Assembly: GCA_937916485.1 (NCBI GenBank)
Contig: CALFSV010000284.1
Location: forward strand, 1 to 5,955
Direction: 5' to 3'
From: an uncultured Paracoccaceae bacterium
GTDB lineage: Bacteria; Pseudomonadota; Alphaproteobacteria; Rhodobacterales; Rhodobacteraceae
DNA length: 5,955 bases
Shown: piece after piece, positions 1 to 4,672 of the stretch
Position numbering within the stretch: the first letter of the stretch is position 1
How the letters are laid out: each line of letters starts with the position of its first letter
The notes under the pieces: generated by a model
The model's input: only the letters and a program-made list of their open reading frames with translations
Told to the model about the DNA's origin: nothing
The model's database searches: none
Translations under genes and position numbers: made by a program

Positions 1-288
1 ATGACCCATGCGCTTTTGAACAGGCCAAGCCGCCTTGTGCGCTTTGCTGTTCGCACCGCTTACCCAGTTTACGTCTTCCATGTCTGGCCAGCCATAGCAC
101 TCTCCATCTTCATGATGTCCCGCGGACTCGACCCCACTGTGACAGTCGTGTCGAGTTCGATCCTCACTATTCTGATCTGCTTGGGCGCCTATATGGTTCT
201 GGTCCGTTATACGCCGCTCGACTGGCTGTTTTCCGGCTACGCAAAGTCTTGGTTCAAGTGGCCGTGGCGCGCAAACGGCTGGGCTTGA
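1..288 (+). CDS. Membrane acyltransferase, C-terminal fragment (acyltransferase 3 / OpgC-like), 5' truncated by the window edge
   Basis: This is the last 95 residues of a probable integral-membrane acyltransferase of the acyltransferase-3 type (PF01757-like), the group that moves acyl or succinyl groups onto glycans and other surface molecules. Two hydrophobic segments are visible, about residues 20-40 and 47-68, followed by a short basic and aromatic cytoplasmic-type tail rich in Trp and Lys. The segment LNRPSRLVRF followed by AYPVYVFH resembles the last part of this family, where a Tyr-Pro-Val-Tyr-x-x-His stretch opens the final helices. Family members usually have 350-400 residues with about ten helices, so the ATG at base 1 is probably an internal Met and the gene starts upstream. 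A stand-alone remnant cannot be excluded. The acyl donor and acceptor cannot be told from this piece. The family call rests on recalled similarity over a short stretch. Confidence 0.6.
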   Translation: MTHALLNRPSRLVRFAVRTAYPVYVFHVWPAIALSIFMMSRGLDPTVTVVSSSILTILICLGAYMVLVRYTPLDWLFSGYAKSWFKWPWRANGWA

Positions 289-332
289 CCTCCAACGGTG
301 TGGACTGGTTCAGGTTCGAAGCGATAATTTTT

Positions 333-346
333 ATACCGTTGGGTAT
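333..346. promoter_or_regulatory. Inverted repeat, upstream operator copy (ATACC-GTTG-GGTAT)
   Basis: A perfect 5-bp inverted repeat around a 4-nt centre. Its core, TACC-N4-GGTA (334-345), recurs at 378-389, with the two centres 44 bp apart (about four helical turns). The -35 box of the SDR promoter lies between the copies. Short dyads of this size are typical of TetR-family repressors, which is an inference from form only. Alternatively, as RNA it could form a weak 5-bp hairpin before TTTAATT and help end the acyltransferase transcript. Confidence 0.45.
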
Positions 347-354
347 TTTAATTA

Positions 355-383
355 TTGACGCACCCTCCTGATATTCGTACCAA
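355..383 (+). promoter_or_regulatory. Probable sigma70-type promoter for the SDR/SnoaL pair
   Basis: The -35 box TTGACG (355-360) matches the consensus at five of six bases. With a 17-bp spacer the -10 position is TACCAA (378-383), a poor match at three of six, which is common in alphaproteobacteria. The surrounding bases 321-357 are AT-rich in an otherwise GC-rich window. Initiation near 390 would leave a leader of about 27 nt. The -10 box lies inside the downstream inverted repeat, so a bound repressor would block the polymerase. Confidence 0.5.
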
Positions 384-389
384 TCGGTA
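378..389. promoter_or_regulatory. Inverted repeat overlapping the -10 box, downstream operator copy (TACC-AATC-GGTA)
   Basis: This 12-bp dyad has perfect TACC/GGTA arms and shares its arms and 4-nt spacing with the copy at 334-345. It covers the predicted -10 element of the SDR promoter, the classic place for repression by steric block. A TetR-family regulator is the most likely ligand, by analogy with SDR genes in general, but none is encoded in the window. Confidence 0.5.
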
Positions 390-416
390 ACGCGACGGAA
401 ATCAGGAGAAAGATCC

Positions 417-1295
417 ATGTCCACACCCGAAAGAACCATCGTCATCACAGGCGCCAGCAGCGGCTTCGGCGCGGCGGCCGTGCGGGCCTTCGCGGACCGG
501 GGTGACCGCGTCTGGGGCACGATGCGCGACACCGCGGGCCGCAACGCCGCCAAGAAAACCGAGCTCGAGGGTTATTCCCCGCGCATCACGATTGCCGAGA
601 TGGACGTAACCAGTGACGCCTCGGTGGCCGAGGGTTTCGCCGCCATTCTGTCCGATGGCCCCATCGACATCCTGATCAACAACGCAGGCATCATGTATAT
701 CGGCATGACCGAGGCCTATTCTGTCGCGCAGGCCGCAGAACAGATGGACACCAACTATTTCGGTGCCATCCGCGCCATGCAGGCGGTGCTGCCGTCGATG
801 CGCGCAGCGGGATCTGGCTTGATCATCAACACCAGCTCCATCGCCGGGCGGGTGTCGGTGCCCTTCGTTGGCACCTATTGCGCCACCAAACATGCGCTGG
901 AAGCCTACAGCCAAAGCCTGCGATACGAGATCGCCCCCTTTGGCGTCGACATCGCACTGGTCGAACCGGGGCCGTTCCCGTCGAACCTGCTGGCCGCCGG
1001 CAAGCCGCCTGCCCGGGCGGATGTGCTGGCGTCCTATGGCAACCTTGGACAGGTGCCTGACGCGATGAAGGCGGGCTTTGCCCAGATGCTGGCCAGCGAT
1101 GAAGCCCCCGACCCGCAACTGGTGGTGGACACCTACCTGTCGCTGGCAGATGCCGCCCCCGGCAAACGCCCCACGCGCTCGGTTGTCGGCATCACCTGGG
1201 GCGTGGACGAGGTCAACGTCTTCACACAGCCGCGCCAAGACGCGCTGCTGAAGGAATTGCAACTCGACACCGTTCTGGGCGGCGGCGACGCCTGA
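417..1295 (+). CDS. Short-chain dehydrogenase/reductase (classical SDR family oxidoreductase)
   Basis: A 292-residue NAD(P)-dependent oxidoreductase, probably cytoplasmic, acting on an alcohol/carbonyl pair that the sequence does not identify. The Rossmann cofactor motif TGASSGFG is at residues 11-18, the acidic residue after strand 3 is Asp63, and NNAG is at 88-91. The catalytic set is complete: Asn113, Ser141 in NTSSIAG, Tyr154 and Lys158 in YCATK, followed by the EPGPF turn at 183-187. Arg38 after strand 2 (TMRD) hints at NADP(H), a weak inference. The C-terminal part after about 190 is longer than in 250-residue classical members, as in retinol-dehydrogenase-like SDRs. The ATG at 417 is preceded by AGGAGA (404-409), a good ribosome binding site. 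It is the first gene after the operator-flanked promoter and is followed after 39 bp by the SnoaL-like gene, so the two are probably co-transcribed. Confidence 0.92.
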   Translation: MSTPERTIVITGASSGFGAAAVRAFADRGDRVWGTMRDTAGRNAAKKTELEGYSPRITIAEMDVTSDASVAEGFAAILSDGPIDILINNAGIMYIGMTEAYSVAQAAEQMDTNYFGAIRAMQAVLPSMRAAGSGLIINTSSIAGRVSVPFVGTYCATKHALEAYSQSLRYEIAPFGVDIALVEPGPFPSNLLAAGKPPARADVLASYGNLGQVPDAMKAGFAQMLASDEAPDPQLVVDTYLSLADAAPGKRPTRSVVGITWGVDEVNVFTQPRQDALLKELQLDTVLGGGDA

Positions 1296-1334
1296 GCACA
1301 ACGATATGCCTCCCCTGCAAAAGGAACAAATCCA

Positions 1335-2195
1335 ATGAAAAAGGCCCTTACTGCTACGGCAGTCACCGCCTTGCTTGCCACCAACGCCCTTGCCGATAAC
1401 ACCACGTCGATCAAGCCGATTGTCGGCGCCTTTCTGGGCGCTGTCCTGCAGGGTGACGTCGACACGATGCGGGACCTGGCGAACCCGGACTACATCCAGC
1501 ACAACCCCTTCATCCCGACCGGGCTTGAGCCGTTCATCGATCTCCTGCCGGTGCTGGCAGAGGCCGGGACGACTGCCGAGAACATCCGCATGTTCGAAGA
1601 CGGAAATTATGTCTTCATGCACAACCTCTGGCGCAATGCCGAGCCGTTCGGGGGCCCCGAGATGGTGTCCTTCGACATCATCCGCGTGGACGAGAACGGC
1701 AAGGTCGCCGAACACTGGGATGCATTGCAGCCCCTCGTCACGGAAACCGCCAGCGGCAGAACCCAGACCGACGGCCCGACCGAAGTGACCGATCTGGACA
1801 AGACCGAGGAAAACAAGGCCTTGGCCGTGGCGCTGGTCGAAGACGTGCTGATGGGCCGCGACCCCTCACGCATCACCGACTACATCAACGCCGAAAACTA
1901 CGCCCAGCATAACCCCTTTATCAAGGACGGGCTGGCCGGGATCGTCGAGGCCGTCGAGGCGCTGACCGCGCAGAACAACATGTTCCAATACGCCGAGATC
2001 CACGCGGTGCTTGGCGAGGGCAACTTCGTGCTGACCGTCAGCGAAGGCCAGTGGAACGGCACCACCAACGCCTTCTACGACCTGTTCCGCATGGAAGACG
2101 GGATGATCGTCGAGCATTGGGACGTGATCCAGCCCGTCCCGACCGAGGACCTTGCCAACACCAACGGCATGTTCGGCGGCTTTGATGCCAACTGA
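1335..2195 (+). CDS. Exported protein with two tandem SnoaL-like (NTF2-fold) domains
   Basis: A 286-residue protein with a clear Sec signal peptide: MKKA, a hydrophobic run, then NALA before Asp21, with likely cleavage after Ala20. The mature part is an internal duplication. Domain 1 (about 25-136) and domain 2 (about 160-270) each contain Y-x-QHNPFI (53-60 and 189-196), a central aromatic strand (VFMHNLW 93-99; VLTVSEGQW 232-240) and a closing EHWD-x-x-QP strand (126-133 and 260-267). This pattern is that of SnoaL-like polyketide-cyclase or aldol-condensation-like proteins (NTF2 fold), which usually have one domain of 120-150 residues. The QHN and EHWD residues probably line each pocket. Both copies keep them, so both may be functional. 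The ATG at 1335 has AAAAGGAA (1319-1326) as ribosome binding site. Substrate unknown; a periplasmic partner for the upstream SDR product is possible but unproven. Confidence 0.85.
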   Translation: MKKALTATAVTALLATNALADNTTSIKPIVGAFLGAVLQGDVDTMRDLANPDYIQHNPFIPTGLEPFIDLLPVLAEAGTTAENIRMFEDGNYVFMHNLWRNAEPFGGPEMVSFDIIRVDENGKVAEHWDALQPLVTETASGRTQTDGPTEVTDLDKTEENKALAVALVEDVLMGRDPSRITDYINAENYAQHNPFIKDGLAGIVEAVEALTAQNNMFQYAEIHAVLGEGNFVLTVSEGQWNGTTNAFYDLFRMEDGMIVEHWDVIQPVPTEDLANTNGMFGGFDAN

Positions 2196-2221
2196 GGGCG
2201 GCAAGGTCCGCTTGCACGCCC
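2196..2221 (+). other. Stem-loop directly after the SnoaL-like stop codon
   Basis: GGGCG plus GCAAG (2196-2205) pair with CTTGC (2211-2215) and CGCCC (2217-2221), leaving a 5-nt loop and one bulged A at 2216. The 10-bp stem starts at the base after the stop codon. No T-run follows, so it is more likely a transcript-end stabiliser or part of a bipartite terminator than a terminator by itself. The segment 2201-2208 is also complementary to 2252-2259. Confidence 0.4.
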
Positions 2222-2260
2222 GTCCGGAGAACAAGGCAGCCCGTTATCTCTGACCTTGCG

Positions 2261-2285
2261 GGCGGGGATGAAAATTCCCGCCTTT
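2261..2285 (+). terminator. Probable Rho-independent terminator of the SDR/SnoaL unit
   Basis: GGCGGGGAT (2261-2269) pairs with ATTCCCGCC (2274-2282), including one G-U pair, to give a 9-bp stem closed by the stable GAAA tetraloop (2270-2273). Only three T residues follow (2283-2285), a short tail, but this is usual for terminators in GC-rich alphaproteobacteria. It lies 39 bp before the next start codon, which implies that the DUF1993 gene has its own promoter or depends on read-through. Confidence 0.65.
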
Positions 2286-2323
2286 CACGAACGAGACCCT
2301 ATCCCCCGTCCGGAGCAGACAAG

Positions 2324-2815
2324 ATGGAAAGTCCTATTCCCGATCTCATCCATGGGCTGCGTTGCCTGTCGTCCAACCTGGCCAAGGCAGAGGCCCATTG
2401 CGAAAGCCACAAGATTTCCCCCGACGCACTTCTCAAGGCGCGGCTGTATCCAGATATGTTCCATCTGACCCGCAACGTGACCACAGCCTGCGACGCTGCA
2501 AAGTTCACCGCCGCACGCTTGTCCCAGACTGAACCGCCAAGATATGAGGACAATGAAGCGTCATTCGCAGAGCTTCAGGCCCGCATCGTGAAGACGATCG
2601 CGTTCCTGCAGACCATTCCCGATACAGCCTTTGCTGCTGCCGAAACGCACGAGCTGACCGTGCCGCTTGCGCCAGAGGGCACGGCACCAAACGGCCAGAC
2701 CTATCTCGCTCGATTCGGTATGCCGAATTTCTATTTTCATCTGGCAACGGCCTACAACATCTTGCGCCACAACGGTGTGGTTCTGGGAAAGCGGGACTTT
2801 CTATGGGTACGCTAG
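2324..2815 (+). CDS. DUF1993 family protein (DinB-like helical bundle predicted)
   Basis: A 163-residue soluble protein, full length for the DUF1993 family (about 165-175 residues), whose biochemical role is unknown. Recognisable family features are the opening pattern with an Ile-Pro near the start, LLKARLYPDMF (37-47), the ACDAAK helix (55-60) with ARLS soon after, and the strongly conserved end with PNFYFHLATAYNILRH (134-149) and GKRDFL (155-160). Conserved His47, His139 and His149, together with Asp44 and Asp57, could form a metal-type site as in DinB-like four-helix proteins; this is inference only. The start at 2324 is supported by GGAG (2312-2315), eight bases upstream. A terminator-like hairpin separates it from the SnoaL gene and no promoter is obvious in the 38 bp between. 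No signal peptide or membrane segment is visible. Confidence 0.88.
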   Translation: MESPIPDLIHGLRCLSSNLAKAEAHCESHKISPDALLKARLYPDMFHLTRNVTTACDAAKFTAARLSQTEPPRYEDNEASFAELQARIVKTIAFLQTIPDTAFAAAETHELTVPLAPEGTAPNGQTYLARFGMPNFYFHLATAYNILRHNGVVLGKRDFLWVR

Positions 2816-3138
2816 GAGCCCGTTGAGGATCGGGAGCCACGTCTCGGCTTTGGAGTGATCCAAGCTTGCCCAATTGAGGGTAACGTTGAATGGCAAACAG
2901 AAAAAGAAAAAGAATGCCAGACTTCGCCGTGGCTGCGGGCTCGTTTCTGCAGCTTGACGATGTCCTTCAGGCGCTTGGTAGACCTCGTGCGCCGCGCAGC
3001 GTCCTCACCCACCATTGCGGCTGATCAAATGGCCGCGATGGGATGACCCAAATTGGGCGGTGCTGCACAAGAAAGGCCGATCTTGGCCCGGCCCTCCACC
3101 TTACAAAAGAAAGCCGATGATGCAGCTGGAGGCCAAGG
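2816..3138. other. Gene-poor stretch, possibly decayed sequence
   Basis: About 320 bp with no protein I recognise on either strand. The only coherent short frame with a plausible ribosome site (GAGGGT just upstream) is 2890-3024 (+), 44 codons, beginning MANRKRKRMPDF and without family resemblance. An oligopurine A-rich tract (2896-2914) stands out from its GC-rich surroundings. An 11-bp near-palindrome, CCCAAATTGGG, sits at 3047-3057. A weak hairpin after the DUF1993 stop (AGCC 2835-2838 with GGCT 2846-2849) is too short to call a terminator. No transposase motif or terminal inverted repeat is visible, so mobile-element origin is not supported. Confidence 0.4.
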
Positions 3139-3167
3139 TTATCCGCCCAGCGGATAGGGTATATACT
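3139..3167 (+). promoter_or_regulatory. Candidate upstream promoter P1 with an inverted repeat in its spacer
   Basis: A good -10 box, TATACT (3162-3167, five of six), lies 17 bp after a weak -35, TTATCC (3139-3144, three of six). The spacer is mostly occupied by a perfect 17-bp inverted repeat, TATCCG-CCCAG-CGGATA (3140-3156). The -10 also overlaps the 8-bp palindrome GTATATAC (3159-3166). That palindrome loosely recalls the GTATAC core bound by GntR/FadR-type regulators, including rhizobial MatR, but the spacing differs by two bases. Confidence 0.35.
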
Positions 3168-3168
3168 G

Positions 3169-3198
3169 TTGACACAAAATACTTACCGTTAGTAAGTT
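3169..3198 (+). promoter_or_regulatory. Candidate promoter P2 for the malonate genes
   Basis: A perfect TTGACA -35 box (3169-3174) is followed, after an 18-bp spacer, by TAAGTT (3193-3198, three of six). The inverted repeat at 3181-3197 fills the spacer and runs into the -10 box, the usual design of a repressor-controlled promoter. Initiation near 3205 would give a leader of about 80 nt to the small ORF and about 200 nt to the decarboxylase start. Confidence 0.5.
3181..3197. promoter_or_regulatory. 17-bp inverted repeat operator (ACTTAC-CGTTA-GTAAGT)
   Basis: Perfect 6-bp arms surround a 5-nt centre between the -35 and -10 positions of P2. The CTTAC...GTAAG form is typical of TetR/AcrR-family operators, so a TetR-like repressor is the first guess. 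Malonate operons elsewhere often use a GntR-family MatR instead. No regulator gene is present in the window, so the ligand is unknown. Confidence 0.5.
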
Positions 3199-3260
3199 AA
3201 TAGAACGGACCGACGGTATGGCCAGCCATAGAGTTGGTTTTTCATGGATCATCGAGCCGC

Positions 3261-3274
3261 AGTGACAGGTCACT
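3261..3274. repeat. 14-bp inverted repeat abutting the Shine-Dalgarno
   Basis: AGTGAC-AG-GTCACT has perfect 6-bp arms and ends two bases before AGGAGG (3276-3281). In DNA it could be a second protein site downstream of P2. In RNA it can form a 5-bp hairpin with a CAGG loop beside the ribosome binding site. Which of these applies, if either, cannot be decided from the sequence. Confidence 0.35.
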
Positions 3275-3275
3275 C

Positions 3276-3281
3276 AGGAGG
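3276..3281 (+). promoter_or_regulatory. Consensus Shine-Dalgarno (AGGAGG) of the small leader ORF
   Basis: AGGAGG lies six bases before the ATG at 3288, ideal spacing. It is the strongest ribosome site in the window. It does not serve the decarboxylase frame directly, because 3288 is out of frame with that gene. This makes the small ORF at 3288-3413 likely to be translated. Confidence 0.6.
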
Positions 3282-3287
3282 ACGGCG

Positions 3288-3413
3288 ATGAACGGAACAG
3301 CTAGGCAAGTTCGCAGCATCGGGTTGAACCTGCCTATGCGAAGCTGCGCGGCCGGGGCCATGTCAGACCAATGCCAAGGTTGGAAGCACAGCTTGAGCAG
3401 CATGCCATCATGA
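3288..3413 (+). CDS. Candidate 41-residue leader peptide coupled to malonyl-CoA decarboxylase
   Basis: A short reading frame beginning MNGTARQVRS, with an ideal Shine-Dalgarno six bases upstream, ending in TGA at 3411-3413. That stop overlaps an in-frame ATG of the decarboxylase (3410-3412) in an ATGA arrangement, the same junction type as between the decarboxylase and matB. The peptide has no family resemblance, no run of a single amino acid as in classic attenuators, and no signal peptide. It does have a Cys/Ala/Gly stretch near residues 20-24 and a second Cys at 29. The likely role, inferred from arrangement only, is to bring ribosomes to the decarboxylase start, which lacks a good ribosome site. 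Alternatives are a chance frame, or a frameshift that separated an original start at 3288 from the main gene. Confidence 0.4.
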   Translation: MNGTARQVRSIGLNLPMRSCAAGAMSDQCQGWKHSLSSMPS

Positions 3414-4672
3414 CGATGCTTGCAGATCTTCTGGCGAGCGTGTTCGACCGACGCAAAGTCCGACCGATTTCCGTACGGCAGGGCAAGAAATCTCTTGCCG
3501 AACTGGCGCGCGAACTCCTGGTGGGGGCTGGGGAAGCCTCAGGGCTAGCCTCGGCTGCGGCGATCCTGTCGGGCTATGCGTGTCTGGACGATGCGGGCAA
3601 GCTCACTTTCTTCCGGATGCTAGCAGTCGAGATGAACATCTCGGCAGATAAGGTGCGTCAGGCGTTGAACGCCTATGAAGCTGCACCATCGAAGGTCACC
3701 TACCGGGACTTTGCTGCGGCTGCGGAACCGCCTCGACAAGAGTTGATCCGGCGACTGAACAGGGTTCCCGGTGCGACCGGGAGTCTTGTGCGGATGCGGG
3801 CCGATCTCTTGCGTCTCGGCAAGGGCGAGCCGGACCTTGAGGCGCTTGATCTGGATTTCCGGCATCTTCTCTCTTCGTGGTTTAATCGTGGTTTTCTGGT
3901 TTTACGACCGATCAGCTGGGAAAGCCCTGCGCATGTTCTGGAAAAGATCATAGCCTACGAGGCGGTTCATGCGATCGACAGTTGGGATGACCTGCGGCGG
4001 CGACTGGAGCCGGCCGACCGCCGCTGCTTTGCCTTTTTCCATCCTGCAATGCCGGACGAGCCGCTGATTTTCGTCGAGGTTGCGCTTATGCAGGGCATTG
4101 CGCAGTCGATCCAGACCCTCCTCGCGGAAGGCCGCGAAGTCAGGCCTGCAGAAGAGGCCGACACAGCTGTCTTCTATTCGATTTCGAACTGCCAACCGGG
4201 CCTTGCGGGCATCTCGTTCGGCAACTCGCTGATCAAGCAAGTAGCGGCGGATCTGTCCCAGGAGCTTCCTGAGCTTCGGACGTTCGTGACCCTTTCCCCA
4301 TTGCCGGGTTTCGCGAGATGGCTGACCGTGACCGGAATTGATGCCCAGGTAGCGGATGGCCCTCTGCTTTGCGCTTATGCCGCCCACTACCTTGTTCATT
4401 CGAAAGACCGTGGCGGAATGCCGATCGACCCCGTGGCGCGGTTCCACCTCGGCAACGGGGCTATCGTGCATCAGGTCCATGCCGGTGCCGACACGTCAGC
4501 AAAGGGCAAAGCGCAGTCGGAAGGCCTGATGGTCAATTACCTCTATGACCTTGGCCGTGTGGCGCAGCACCACGAGCTTTTCGCCACGAAAGGCGAGATC
4601 GCCCAGTCGCCGCAAATTCGGGCGTTATGTGCCGTGGCGGAAAAGGCACTTCTGCCAGGGAAGAAAACATGA
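3410..4672 (+). CDS. matA: Malonyl-CoA decarboxylase (MatA/MCD family)
   Basis: Cytoplasmic enzyme that converts malonyl-CoA to acetyl-CoA and CO2. With the start at 3410 it has 420 residues, usual for bacterial members. The N-terminal helical domain (about 1-150) includes NRVPGATGSLV (117-127). The catalytic acetyltransferase-like domain follows: ISWESPAHVLEKI (168-180), FFHPAMPDEPLIF (209-221), SISNCQPGLAGISFG (257-271), FVTLSPLPGF (292-301), RFHLGNGA (344-351) and GLMVNYLYDL (372-381). Ser296 in TLSP and His346 in RFHLGNG match the family's Ser-His pair. The ATG at 3371 would add 13 residues but has no good ribosome site. The ATG at 3410 overlaps the stop of a well-initiated small ORF, and the protein then begins MTMLADLL. 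It overlaps matB by ATGA, so the two are translationally coupled. The regulated promoter region at 3139-3198 is the likely control. Symbols matA and mcd are both used for this family. Confidence 0.92.
   Translation: MTMLADLLASVFDRRKVRPISVRQGKKSLAELARELLVGAGEASGLASAAAILSGYACLDDAGKLTFFRMLAVEMNISADKVRQALNAYEAAPSKVTYRDFAAAAEPPRQELIRRLNRVPGATGSLVRMRADLLRLGKGEPDLEALDLDFRHLLSSWFNRGFLVLRPISWESPAHVLEKIIAYEAVHAIDSWDDLRRRLEPADRRCFAFFHPAMPDEPLIFVEVALMQGIAQSIQTLLAEGREVRPAEEADTAVFYSISNCQPGLAGISFGNSLIKQVAADLSQELPELRTFVTLSPLPGFARWLTVTGIDAQVADGPLLCAYAAHYLVHSKDRGGMPIDPVARFHLGNGAIVHQVHAGADTSAKGKAQSEGLMVNYLYDLGRVAQHHELFATKGEIAQSPQIRALCAVAEKALLPGKKT

Noticed and set aside
402..1715. A 437-codon open frame on the minus strand
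   Set aside because: It lies antisense to the SDR and the first part of the SnoaL-like gene, both of which have complete motifs. Its translation is low-complexity in Gly, Arg and His with no family pattern, typical of a shadow frame in GC-rich coding DNA.
2812..3015. A basic 67-codon minus-strand frame that could be a transposase remnant
   Set aside because: No DDE or other transposase signature, no terminal inverted repeats and no target duplication are visible. A basic composition alone is not evidence.
3015..3200. A 61-codon plus-strand frame running into the promoter region
   Set aside because: It has no ribosome binding site and no family resemblance, and it overlaps the promoter boxes and inverted repeats of the malonate locus.
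3218..3265. A 15-residue frame (MASHRVGFSWIIEPQ) before the leader ORF
   Set aside because: It has no good ribosome site and is very short; it is likely to be chance.
3371..3409. ATG at 3371 as the decarboxylase start, adding 13 residues
   Set aside because: The upstream bases offer no usable Shine-Dalgarno at the right distance, and the extra residues do not resemble the family N-terminus. ATG 3410 with its ATGA overlap is better, though 3371 is not excluded.
3902..4480. A 192-codon open frame on the minus strand
   Set aside because: It is antisense to the conserved catalytic part of malonyl-CoA decarboxylase, and has no recognisable motif or supporting ribosome site.
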